Source: Psychrobacter immobilis
GTDB lineage: Bacteria > Pseudomonadota > Gammaproteobacteria > Pseudomonadales > Moraxellaceae
Reading direction: 5' to 3'
Assembly: GCA_904846265.1 (NCBI GenBank)
Contig: CAJHAA010000009.1
Location: 1-64,000 of the forward strand
DNA: 64,000 bases
Shown: in pieces, positions 52,097-60,646 of the stretch
Layout: each line of letters begins with the position of its first letter
How positions within the stretch are numbered: position 1 is the stretch's first letter
Translations under genes and position numbers: made by a program
The notes under the pieces: generated by a model
What the model was told of the DNA's origin: nothing
Seen by the model: the letters and a program-made list of their open reading frames with translations, nothing else
The model's database searches: none

Positions 52097-52112
52097 TCGC
52101 TAAGAATTCGAA

Positions 52113-52727
52113 CTAAGTATAAGGGTTTGGAAGGCTGAGACCTGCTAAAATCTCAATTTCAAACCGTTCCATCTCATCTTGCTCGGCTTGTCCAAGCTCA
52201 TGATCAAAACCCAATAAGTGCAGCACACCATGTATCAGTAAATGGCTAATGTGCTGTGCGGTTGTCTTTTCTTGTTCTGCGGCCTCACGTACTATGACAC
52301 CATGACAGATGACCAGCTCACCGAGAGGTAGCGTTGGCATCAGCTCAATAATTGCGGCTGGGAGATCACTTGGATAAGATAAAATATTGGTCGCATAATC
52401 CTTACCGCGTGCTTCCAGATTTAATGCCTGACCCTCGATCTCATCGGTAATGTATATGTCTAATACTTTAGATTTCTCTTGCCATAGCTCAGGGTCGATA
52501 TCTACAAAATAGGGTAGCGTTAGACCTTCTTTAATGCGCCCATCGATATAATCTAACGCTGCCATCATCACAGACTGTAAGTGCTTACGATCATAAAAAG
52601 TGTCTAGTATGTCATCATCAATACTATTGGTGGCACTGATATCAAGTGCTGCCAAACTGGCATCATCGCCAGCACGCTCATTTGCATCATGGTTGTCAAA
52701 GCTGTTGTTACCCTTCTCTTGGCTCAT
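52113..52727 (-). CDS. ybeY: Endoribonuclease YbeY
   Basis: Single-strand RNase for 16S rRNA 3' maturation and ribosome quality control. The zinc motif HGVLHLLGFDH supplies H166, H170 and H176. At 204 aa it is longer than usual (about 155) because of an acidic N-terminal extension (about 1-45). It follows the phoH-like gene on the minus strand as in many bacteria, but a terminator hairpin lies between them. Confidence 0.92.
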   Translation of the reverse strand: MSQEKGNNSFDNHDANERAGDDASLAALDISATNSIDDDILDTFYDRKHLQSVMMAALDYIDGRIKEGLTLPYFVDIDPELWQEKSKVLDIYITDEIEGQALNLEARGKDYATNILSYPSDLPAAIIELMPTLPLGELVICHGVIVREAAEQEKTTAQHISHLLIHGVLHLLGFDHELGQAEQDEMERFEIEILAGLSLPNPYT

Positions 52728-52810
52728 GCCATTATCCTTTTACTTTATTGTAAGATGGTGTGCTTTATCATCTGATAGAACTTATGACTAAATCTAAAAA
52801 GCTCTCGTCG

Positions 52811-52852
52811 TAAAAAACCGGATTACTGACAGTAATCCGGCTTTGCATTTTT
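52811..52852 (-). terminator. Terminator between phoH-like gene and ybeY
   Basis: CCGGATTACTG pairs with CAGTAATCCGG with almost no loop (perfect palindromic arms). On the minus strand it is followed by TTTTTTA. It lies between the phoH stop and the ybeY start, so ybeY may depend on read-through or its own promoter. Confidence 0.85.
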
Positions 52853-52879
52853 ATAACATTAAGTAGCAGGCTAGACCGT

Positions 52880-53974
52880 TTATAGCTTGGCTGCAGCATT
52901 AGCAATAACTTGTTTACGCTCTTGCTCTTTTCTGCGCTCAAACTTACGCTTTTCTTCTAACGCTACTTGTTCTTCATCATAAACATCGTAGGCTTCTACA
53001 ATTTTCTGTACCAATTGATGACGTACCACATCTTTTGAATCAAACTTGGTGATATGAATTTCTTCAATACCACTTAAGATTTCCATTGCTTGCGCTAAGC
53101 CTGACTTATGACCACGTGGCAAATCGACCTGTGTAATATCACCTGTAATTACTGCTCGTGAACCGAAACCCAAACGGGTCAAAAACATTTTCATCTGTTC
53201 AGGCGTAGTGTTTTGCGCTTCATCTAAGATGACAAACGAGTTGTTTAACGTACGACCGCGCATATAGGCAAGGGGTGCGATTTCGATGACTTGCTTCTCA
53301 AGCATTTTACCGACCTTATCAAAGCCAATCATCTCGTACAGAGCATCATATAGTGGACGCAAATACGGATCGATTTTTTGAGTCAAATCACCGGGCAAAA
53401 AGCCCAGTTTTTCGCCCGCTTCTACGGCAGGACGCACCAGTAAAATACGCTCGATTTCGTTACGCTCAAGCATATCGACCGCGCAAGCGACAGCCAGATA
53501 AGTCTTACCTGTACCGGCAGGACCAATACCAAATGACACATCAGACGATAAAATATCTTTAACATAGCGCTGCTGATTGCCACCGCGCGGTACAATCTTA
53601 CCATTCCGAGTACGCAGACTAGTAGGCGTAAAGTCGCTGGCTGGGCTTAAGTTATCTTCGTCATCTGCCAATGGCTCATCGCCTTCTATATCCTCATCGC
53701 GTGCGATGCTTGATTGGATAATAAGATGTAGCTCCGCTGCGCTAATGTCCTTGGTATTCTGTGCCTCGTCTACCAGTTTATAAATAATACGTTCACCGCG
53801 CTCGACATTCGATATGTCGCCACTCAAGCAGAAGTCACCTTGACGCTGCATGATTTTGATATCGAGGCGTTGTTGGATATATTTCATGTGGTTGTTGTAT
53901 TCACCAAGCACGGTTTTGAGCTGTGATGGTGTCAATGATTCAAACTTTATACGGCGGCTCATGGAATCAGTCAA
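52880..53974 (-). CDS. ybeZ: PhoH-like ATPase (YbeZ)
   Basis: P-loop ATPase often paired with YbeY. The Walker A GPAGTGKT (151-158) and Walker B VILDEAQNTTPEQM segments are clear. An N-terminal KH-like region precedes (about 1-85), then a charged linker (about 95-125). Length is 364 aa. The TTG at 53974 has AAGGAT at normal spacing; the ATG at 53962 would be about 19 bases away from it, so TTG is preferred. The tail is Lys/Arg/Glu-rich. Confidence 0.9.
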   Translation of the reverse strand: MTDSMSRRIKFESLTPSQLKTVLGEYNNHMKYIQQRLDIKIMQRQGDFCLSGDISNVERGERIIYKLVDEAQNTKDISAAELHLIIQSSIARDEDIEGDEPLADDEDNLSPASDFTPTSLRTRNGKIVPRGGNQQRYVKDILSSDVSFGIGPAGTGKTYLAVACAVDMLERNEIERILLVRPAVEAGEKLGFLPGDLTQKIDPYLRPLYDALYEMIGFDKVGKMLEKQVIEIAPLAYMRGRTLNNSFVILDEAQNTTPEQMKMFLTRLGFGSRAVITGDITQVDLPRGHKSGLAQAMEILSGIEEIHITKFDSKDVVRHQLVQKIVEAYDVYDEEQVALEEKRKFERRKEQERKQVIANAAAKL

Positions 53975-54090
53975 GCGATTATCCTTTTATTATGTACCCC
54001 AATGCTATGATTTGGTTTTGATGGCATTGCGGGTTTAAGAGATAAAATAGTCGGTCGTTATGGTCTTGGCTTTACGTTATAGAGATAGAA

Positions 54091-54168
54091 ATGACGGTAG
54101 AATTATTATTCGTTTTAGGAGTGGTGATAAGTAACGGTCTTGCCTTTATTATGGTCGATAGATTTTAA
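54091..54168 (+). CDS. Possible 25-aa hydrophobic micropeptide
   Basis: ATG after AGAGATAGAA, then a single hydrophobic stretch (MTVELLFVLGVVISNGLAFI) and a charged MVDRF end. It could be a one-helix membrane peptide. Evidence is only the ORF, a weak ribosome site and the hydrophobic pattern. Confidence 0.2.
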   Translation: MTVELLFVLGVVISNGLAFIMVDRF

Positions 54169-54435
54169 ATTTCAAGCCATACGTCGAACAGATGCCACTG
54201 TTTTTGTACGACGATTGCAACCGCTTTTCGACATTGATATTTTTATGTCCATTTTTGAGCGGGTTACAGTATTGCAAATAACGTTTAGAGCGTGACGAAA
54301 TCAAGCGTTTCAGTTATACGTTTTGGCTACTGTTAAGGCCACAGAGTTGGAGGCGATCTGTGGTAATCTATGGATGATGTCGTAGTGCTTTATTGCTGAG
54401 TTTAAAATATAAAGGCTGATGAAAGCTGACGAAGG

Positions 54436-54497
54436 TTAGGGCGTATTACGCATTCGACTAAGGCTATGCCGATGCGCGAATATTCAATACGCCCTAA
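54436..54497. repeat. 62-bp inverted-repeat element
   Basis: TTAGGGCGTATT (54436-54447) and AATACGCCCTAA (54486-54497) are perfect 12-base inverted repeats around 38 bases. The right end, read on the minus strand, recurs with one change at the tonB stop. It may be a small REP- or MITE-like element. Confidence 0.75.
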
Positions 54498-54583
54498 AAA
54501 ATTAAAATAATTCTAGCGATTATTCATCGCTTATAGTGCGTGCGCCCAACAGCGTAAAATAGACATGAAAATTAGGAATAATA

Positions 54584-55891
54584 ATGCAAAATACTGATGT
54601 AAATTTATCGAATGCTAAAAAAAAGTTTGAATATAAAAAGGCAGCTACTGAGCAGCAAGTCCTCATCGCTGGCGGTGGTCATGTGGGATTGTCCTTTGCA
54701 CTGTTACTAGCACATCACGGTATTGCTAGCACGTTATTAGAAAAAAATAGCTACCCAACCATCAGTCCAAATGAGGACAGCAATCGCAGCCATTATTTAG
54801 ACAGCCGCAATACAGCACTGTCACGTCGTACGGTACAGATTTATCAAGAGATTGGGTTATGGGATGAGTTGCAAAGTCATGCTTGTCGTATCGATGCGGT
54901 GCAGATTAGTGAGCAAGGCAGCTTTGGACGCGCCCAGTTAAACAAAGCTGAAGAGCGGGTCGAGTCATTTGGACAAGTGATGGAAAATGCGTGGCTCGGA
55001 CGTAAGCTTTTATTAGCCGCGCAGCAAGAGCCATTAATTACTTTGATCGATAATGCCAGTGTCAGCGCCGTGACCCAACAAGCGGATGGGGTGACGCTCA
55101 GCTTTAACTATTATGATGAAGAAGAGCATGAGCAGCAATTGCAGGCCAGCGTTTTGGTCGCTTGTGATGGTCGCGATTCGACGGTACGCCAATTATTAAA
55201 TATTGGCACGACAACTTATGATTATCAGCAAACCGCTATCGTCGGTGTGGTAGAAACGGACAAGCCACACGCGCATGTAGCGATTGAGCGTTTTAGTCCA
55301 GCAGGGCCATTGGCGGTGTTGCCACTGACCGATCCAGACGGCGATGGCAATGACGGCTATCAAAAAGGCTATAGACGCTCAGTAGTTTGGGTATGTCCAA
55401 AAGGAGAAGAAAATAAATACTTAGCAGACGATGCGCATTTCTTAGCGACATTGCAGCAAGCCTTTGGTGAGCGTGCGGGCACGTTTGTCGCTGCTGGTCG
55501 CCGCGGCGCTTATCCACTGACACGCGTGCTGGCAGACAAGCAAGTAGAGGGTCGCTGTGTCATCATGGGCAATGCTGCCCATACCTTGCACCCTGTCGCT
55601 GGACAAGGTTTTAACCTCTGTATGCGCGATGCCCATGTGCTGGCACAAATGATGAGCGCGCAAGTGCTAAAAGGCGAAGACATCGGCGATACGCAACTGT
55701 TAAAACGCTATGAGAAAGCACGTCTAAGCGATCAAAAACGCGTCATTCGCTTCTGTGATGCCGTGGTACATGGTTTTACCCATCCTAACCCAGCTATTAA
55801 GTTGGCGCGAAATGTAGCCTTGGTTGCCTTTGATAAACTGCCAAATATTAAGCCACTAGTCGCTAACTACGCGATGGGATTAAAGTCCTAG
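54584..55891 (+). CDS. UbiH/UbiF-family FAD-dependent hydroxylase (first copy)
   Basis: Ring hydroxylase of ubiquinone synthesis by family. The FAD-binding VLIAGGGHVGLSFAL (about 27-41), the VACDGRDSTVRQLL segment and GNAAHTLHPVAGQGFNLCMRD near the C-terminus are the UbiH-group signatures. Length is 435 aa, including a 25-residue charged N-terminal extension. Followed 73 bases later by a second family member. UbiH, UbiF and UbiI cannot be told apart safely by eye; UbiH is the best guess from Pseudomonas-like order. Confidence 0.82.
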   Translation: MQNTDVNLSNAKKKFEYKKAATEQQVLIAGGGHVGLSFALLLAHHGIASTLLEKNSYPTISPNEDSNRSHYLDSRNTALSRRTVQIYQEIGLWDELQSHACRIDAVQISEQGSFGRAQLNKAEERVESFGQVMENAWLGRKLLLAAQQEPLITLIDNASVSAVTQQADGVTLSFNYYDEEEHEQQLQASVLVACDGRDSTVRQLLNIGTTTYDYQQTAIVGVVETDKPHAHVAIERFSPAGPLAVLPLTDPDGDGNDGYQKGYRRSVVWVCPKGEENKYLADDAHFLATLQQAFGERAGTFVAAGRRGAYPLTRVLADKQVEGRCVIMGNAAHTLHPVAGQGFNLCMRDAHVLAQMMSAQVLKGEDIGDTQLLKRYEKARLSDQKRVIRFCDAVVHGFTHPNPAIKLARNVALVAFDKLPNIKPLVANYAMGLKS

Positions 55892-55964
55892 TTTGCCATA
55901 TCACGGTATATTAACGGTTTAGACCAATGTTCTATACGATTGCACTTAACTGTAGGAATAACTT

Positions 55965-57233
55965 ATGAAGAATAATCATACGCTGATTATCGGTAGCGGT
56001 ATTGTTGGGGCAACGCTTGCTTTACAGTTGGCGCAAGCAAAAATGCCCGTGACGTTAATTGATGCTCGCCCTGCACGTGATGACTCAGAATGGCAACAGG
56101 TGCTTGGCAAGCGGGATGCGCGCGTTTATGCCTTGAGTCTTGCCAGTATTAACTTACTTAAAGACGTGGGCGCATGGCAAAAGATAGCAGCATCAGAGCG
56201 TAAAGCGGACTACTCGCAAATGCAGGTGTGGCAACTAAACGGTATGGGTGAGCTATTATTTGGCGATAGCGGCGATAATCATCCCAACAATCATTTACCG
56301 CAAATGCTCGGTAGCATGGTCGAGCCTGCCATCATTGAGCATGCATTATGGCAATGCCTGTATGAAGATGATGTCAGTGACTATCTAACCATTATCGCGG
56401 GGCAAAAAGTCATAAACATGGATTGGCTAGGTGCAGAGCAAGGCTACCGTGTGACGTTAGATAATCATACTGCTATCGATGCGATGCTGCTGGTTGGTGC
56501 TGATGGTCGTGGCTCATTTGTGCGTCAGCAAGCGGCGATTGGGCTAGATACACTTGATTATAATCAAACCGCTATTTGCTGTGCGATTCACACCGAAAAA
56601 CCGCATCAAGCGACTGCGCGCCAAGCAATGCTGCCCACAGGTACGCTAGCGTTATTGCCGCTCGCTGATATTACTGATGCAGATAAAGCCAACCCACAAC
56701 ATTGGCAGTCGATCGTATGGACATTGCCGCGCAATCAAGCATTGGCGTTGATAGAGGAGGACGCGCGCGTCATTGCTGATAAATTGGCTGCTGCCAGTAA
56801 CTATGAGCTAGGTGCTATCACTCAGATTGAGTCAATCGCTAGCTTTCCACTGACCGCGCAACAAGCAAAAAGCTACGTCGCGGACAATTTAGTCTTGATC
56901 GGTGATGCAGCGCATGGCGTCCATCCACTGGCGGGTCAAGGGTTGAACCTGGGCATGCTCGATGTACAGACTTTAAGCGAGCAATTGGCACATGATTTTG
57001 AACGTAGTGGTAGAACCAGTTGGGGCAGCAATCAAACGTTGCGTAGCTACGAGCGTTTGCGCCGTCCGCATAACAGTCTAATGATGCACAGCTTTTCCGC
57101 GCTTAATTGGCTATTTGCAGGGTCACTTGCACAGATGCGTCCTATTCAACAAATCCGTAGCGAAGGTATGTACCGCGTTAGCAAAATTAAGCCATTGATG
57201 AGACTGTTTGCTAAGCAGGCGAGTGGGGTTTAG
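55965..57233 (+). CDS. UbiH/UbiF-family FAD-dependent hydroxylase (second copy)
   Basis: Paralogue of the preceding gene. TLIIGSGIVGATLALQLA at the N-terminus binds the FAD ADP part; LVGADGRGSFVRQQA and GDAAHGVHPLAGQGLNLGM follow. Length is 422 aa. GGAATAAC precedes the ATG. It likely hydroxylates a different ring position of the ubiquinone precursor (UbiF or UbiI class). Probably co-transcribed with the first copy. Confidence 0.82.
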   Translation: MKNNHTLIIGSGIVGATLALQLAQAKMPVTLIDARPARDDSEWQQVLGKRDARVYALSLASINLLKDVGAWQKIAASERKADYSQMQVWQLNGMGELLFGDSGDNHPNNHLPQMLGSMVEPAIIEHALWQCLYEDDVSDYLTIIAGQKVINMDWLGAEQGYRVTLDNHTAIDAMLLVGADGRGSFVRQQAAIGLDTLDYNQTAICCAIHTEKPHQATARQAMLPTGTLALLPLADITDADKANPQHWQSIVWTLPRNQALALIEEDARVIADKLAAASNYELGAITQIESIASFPLTAQQAKSYVADNLVLIGDAAHGVHPLAGQGLNLGMLDVQTLSEQLAHDFERSGRTSWGSNQTLRSYERLRRPHNSLMMHSFSALNWLFAGSLAQMRPIQQIRSEGMYRVSKIKPLMRLFAKQASGV

Positions 57234-57285
57234 GGTTTTGACTAAAATTATTAATTGAACTTTTTAACTAAACTAAGGATGGCGT

Positions 57286-58020
57286 ATGAAGACTCAGTCA
57301 TGGATGGCGATAGCCATCGTAATAGCTAGTTTTATTTTAGCCTCCTGCCAATCTACACTTAAAAATAATACAATAGATAAAAAGGCAGACAACACACCTA
57401 AAGTATTGATAGAGCCACTTGCAGATACAGACAATGACGGCGTGCCCGATGAACTTGATAACTGTCCTAACACTGCTGAAGAGGTCAAGGTTGATCCCTA
57501 TGGTTGTCCAGTGGCGGTCAATTTGATTGGGTCACTAGTAATGGATATTCGAGTCTATTTCACCTCAGATAGCCTTACCCTAACCAACGAAGCTTATTTA
57601 ACTGAAGTACAAAAGGTCGCTGAAAAAACGCGTAATAACACTAATTTAGTTACCATTTTATCAGGTCATATCTCCAAAGCTGAAGCTGAAAACCGTCAAG
57701 CCACTAACGCCACGCCTAATAATAGGCACTTAGCGAGTAATCGCGTGAAATTAGTCAAAGATTATTTAGTAGAGCAAGGGATTGTTGCTGATAAAATTTT
57801 GGCGTTTGATTGCAGGGATAAAATTCAGCTTGGTGTTAATAATGAAGGTGCTAATATTGAAACTGAAAAGCATGCTGCTGAAATGTCATTGTTGAATCAA
57901 AGAGTTTTTGGGGCGGTAATAGAAGCTGATAAAGCATATTCTAGGAATTACCCTGATGAGCAGCATTCTTTGAAGCATTATAAGAAGTCTGTCAGCAGCT
58001 CTAGAAGAAATAATTTATGA
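57286..58020 (+). CDS. TSP3/OmpA-like lipoprotein 1
   Basis: The signal peptide ends in lipobox ILASC (C21) followed by Gln, so outer-membrane retention is likely. A calcium-type TSP3 repeat, DTDNDGVPDELDNCPNT, comes next, then a divergent OmpA-like domain (about 85-220): SGHISKAEAE where OmpA has the GxTD loop, ASNRVKLVKDYL with the expected Arg, and LNQRVFGAV. The Asp of the peptidoglycan-binding pair is missing. The tail is basic (KKSVSSSRRNN). It overlaps the next gene by four bases (ATGA). Confidence 0.75.
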   Translation: MKTQSWMAIAIVIASFILASCQSTLKNNTIDKKADNTPKVLIEPLADTDNDGVPDELDNCPNTAEEVKVDPYGCPVAVNLIGSLVMDIRVYFTSDSLTLTNEAYLTEVQKVAEKTRNNTNLVTILSGHISKAEAENRQATNATPNNRHLASNRVKLVKDYLVEQGIVADKILAFDCRDKIQLGVNNEGANIETEKHAAEMSLLNQRVFGAVIEADKAYSRNYPDEQHSLKHYKKSVSSSRRNNL

Positions 58021-58646
58021 ATACGCTATTGAGAAGTATGCTTGTTGTTTTAATCAGCGTCTTAACGCTATCCGCATGTCAAACCGCTGACTTGTCTAAG
58101 CAAACAAGCCAAACTATTAAGATGCCAAATATAACGGTTAGTTTAGATAGCGACGGCGTGCCTGATGAGTTAGATCAATGTCCAAATACAAAAATGAAAG
58201 GTAATGTAGTAGTGGATGACAGGGGCTGTCACCTCATTATGGGACCCGATATGAATTTAAAAATGGAATATCGCGCCTTTTTTGCTAAAGGTAGTAGTGA
58301 ACTAATACCTAAATATAAAGTTGAACTGGATAAAGTAGCGGCAAGAATGAAAGAGTATGATACCGCTATCTTTAAAATAGAAGCGCATGCTTCAGAGGAT
58401 GAAATCAATAAAGAATTAAGCTCATTACCTAAAAATAGAGCGCTGATGATCAAAAACTATCTTTTATTAAAGCATGGCATAGCCTCTAGTCGATTAATGG
58501 CCTTAAATTGTGAGGCTAGAGCGCCTATCGCACCCAATGATATGGATGAGGGGAGGTCTTTTAATCGTCGGGTCTATGGTTTATTAACTGAACCTGATAA
58601 TGAGTATCCTGTCAATTTAAAAAACGGCATCTGCGTTAAATTTTAA
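58017..58646 (+). CDS. TSP3/OmpA-like lipoprotein 2
   Basis: 209 aa with lipobox TLSAC (C21) followed by Gln. The TSP3-like stretch DSDGVPDELDQCPNT is shorter than in the other copies. The OmpA-like domain has IEAHASEDE in place of the TD loop, PKNRALMIKNYL with the Arg kept, and FNRRVYGLL. Start overlaps the end of lipoprotein 1, so the two are translationally coupled. Confidence 0.75.
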   Translation: MNTLLRSMLVVLISVLTLSACQTADLSKQTSQTIKMPNITVSLDSDGVPDELDQCPNTKMKGNVVVDDRGCHLIMGPDMNLKMEYRAFFAKGSSELIPKYKVELDKVAARMKEYDTAIFKIEAHASEDEINKELSSLPKNRALMIKNYLLLKHGIASSRLMALNCEARAPIAPNDMDEGRSFNRRVYGLLTEPDNEYPVNLKNGICVKF

Positions 58647-58706
58647 ATCAAATTTTTATCAACTATTGACCATTCGTTCAATCCAAATACTCCAAAGGCA
58701 AACCTC

Positions 58707-59900
58707 ATGCTTATCCCTAAATACTGGGCGCAACACAAACAGCGCTTTGAATCGCTAGAAACGTCTAGTAAACCTTCCAAGCAAGCTACTATCAAACGTT
58801 ATGGTTGGTCGGACGTCAGTCAAAGTGCAGCGTTAACTCATGCTAAATCACGAGTCAATGAGGCGCATAATCGCTGGCTGGCAGGTGAAGATATCTTACG
58901 TTGTGAGCGCAGGGAAGAGTATAACGAAGGCAATAGCATTCCTATTCGTGAAAAGATTATTTATGAGCATGATTTTCCAGAAAATGAATTATCTAATAAT
59001 AGTGCAGCAGTAATGAAGCTCATTGTCACGCGCAACAGCTACGGTGCCCAAGTGGCTAACGTCGATAATATTGCCATTATCGATGTCGATAATGATGATT
59101 TATTGCGTCATATCTATCCTGATGATTATGACCATCATGGCTTTATGCCTGCCTTTCTCGTTAATCAAAGCAATCCCGCCAGCAAAATTAAAATTTGGTT
59201 TTTTGTTGTTGTTTTTATACTCATCGCCAGTGTTATCGCTTGGTTGGGGTTGTCATGGTTATGGCTGTTAGTAGTTATGTTTGTTGCCACTGCTTATTTG
59301 TGGCAACAAGCCAGTGCCAGAGACAAGACCCGAGCGCAAAAATATGCCGATGACGCCGCCTCGTTACTGCCCTATATGACGGATTTGATCAAAAAACGTA
59401 TTGTTAATCATCCTACCGAATGCTTTCGTTTATATCAAACACCTGCAGGCTTTCGTATTATTGCGACTCACGATGTTGTATCGCCAAGTGATAACGTGGT
59501 AGAAGATTGGTTTGCGTATTTCCATGCGGATACCAATTATGTTCGTCTGTGTCAGGTGCAGCAGTGCTTTCGAGCACGGATTACTGCCAAGCCGTGGCGT
59601 ATGAGTGAGGTTGAGAATAATAAGTTGGCTAAAGATATCCCTGCGAAAGACTTTTGGTTTGATTTTGAGGACACAGAGGTAGAACGCAGCATTGAGCAAC
59701 GTCAAGACGCGTTAAAAGCGCGTAAACAGTGGCTGGCTGACTATGATAAATATGCCAAAAACTATCGAGCGTGCCATTATGTTGAAAGTATGGCTGGTAA
59801 AGAAGTTGCTAATAACAGCAAAGTACAAGCCAGTATTGATGATTTTGTACAATGGCATGACCGTGCTTGTCAGGTGAATAAAGCGCTGCCGATGGCTTAA
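58707..59900 (+). CDS. Unknown protein with two central membrane helices
   Basis: 397 aa, no signal peptide. Soluble N-terminal part (1-160) with RYGWSDVSQ and an acidic IDVDNDDLLRH segment, two adjacent helices (about 162-199), and a C-terminal cytoplasmic domain with YQTPAGFRIIATHD. I recall similar conserved hypothetical proteins in other bacteria but no function. It sits between lipoproteins 2 and 3 with gaps of 60 and 84 bases. Ribosome site AAAGG. Confidence 0.75.
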   Translation: MLIPKYWAQHKQRFESLETSSKPSKQATIKRYGWSDVSQSAALTHAKSRVNEAHNRWLAGEDILRCERREEYNEGNSIPIREKIIYEHDFPENELSNNSAAVMKLIVTRNSYGAQVANVDNIAIIDVDNDDLLRHIYPDDYDHHGFMPAFLVNQSNPASKIKIWFFVVVFILIASVIAWLGLSWLWLLVVMFVATAYLWQQASARDKTRAQKYADDAASLLPYMTDLIKKRIVNHPTECFRLYQTPAGFRIIATHDVVSPSDNVVEDWFAYFHADTNYVRLCQVQQCFRARITAKPWRMSEVENNKLAKDIPAKDFWFDFEDTEVERSIEQRQDALKARKQWLADYDKYAKNYRACHYVESMAGKEVANNSKVQASIDDFVQWHDRACQVNKALPMA

Positions 59901-59984
59901 TTCAGATTTTAATTTACTTTTACCTGACAGGTAAATGAGCTTTGGATCATCTCATGGAAGTATTTTTTTCAAGGAAGAATCATA

Positions 59985-60569
59985 ATGAAACGCTATCGTA
60001 TTTTATTATTAACCACATTTATAACGTTAGCTGGCTGCCAAACTGCCGACATTGCACCGCCCAAAACTATACCGCAATATGAAAGCATCAGGACGATGCA
60101 AGCGGATATTCCTGATTCAGATGGCGATGGCGTACTCGATGATATAGATGAATGTCCAGGTACACCTTTTAACGTAGTGATAGATGAAAGAGGGTGTCCA
60201 GATTCCTTACTTTTTGGTGAAAATGAATTTATGATGGAAGCTAGAGCCTATTATGATGAAAATAGCAGTGAGATAAAAAGTGAGTATTATGAACAGCTAG
60301 ATAACGCAGGCAAAAAAATGCAAGATCATTTGGACGCTGTTATGCATATCGAAGGGCATATATCCAAACGTGAAGACAATAATGCAAATCAAACATTATC
60401 AAGATACCGCGTGGAAGGAATTAAAAATTATATGACCATGACATATAATATTGATCCTGATCGTATTAAGACTTTTTACTATGGGTCAGAACGTCCAATT
60501 GCGCCAAATGATATCGAAAACAGTTGGCTCAACCAGCGTATTTATGCGCTTATTAGTAATGTTAAGTAA
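59985..60569 (+). CDS. TSP3/OmpA-like lipoprotein 3
   Basis: 194 aa with lipobox TLAGC (C18) followed by Gln. It has a full TSP3-like DSDGDGVLDDIDECPGTP. The OmpA-like domain has IEGHISKRED (no TD), LSRYRVEGIKNYM with the Arg, and LNQRIYALI. Its linker PKTIPQYESIRTMQ is nearly the same as in copy 4 (AKTLPQYENIRTMQ), so copies 3 and 4 are the most recent pair. AAGGAAGAATCATA precedes the ATG. Confidence 0.78.
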   Translation: MKRYRILLLTTFITLAGCQTADIAPPKTIPQYESIRTMQADIPDSDGDGVLDDIDECPGTPFNVVIDERGCPDSLLFGENEFMMEARAYYDENSSEIKSEYYEQLDNAGKKMQDHLDAVMHIEGHISKREDNNANQTLSRYRVEGIKNYMTMTYNIDPDRIKTFYYGSERPIAPNDIENSWLNQRIYALISNVK

Positions 60570-60646
60570 TATATTAAACATTTCAAAAAAACTAAAAGTG
60601 ATGACAGATAAAGCCTTAAATTATTCTGAATGAAAAGAGAGTAGCA

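Larger units (their letters stand above)
53975..54583. other. Intergenic region before the first Ubi hydroxylase
   Basis: About 600 bases containing one possible 25-aa ORF (54091-54168) and a 62-bp inverted-repeat element (54436-54497). No other gene is supported. Confidence 0.45.

Noticed and set aside
60451..60633. 60-aa frame overlapping the end of lipoprotein 3
   Set aside because: It is in a different frame of a gene with a lipobox and OmpA-like motifs and has no ribosome site.
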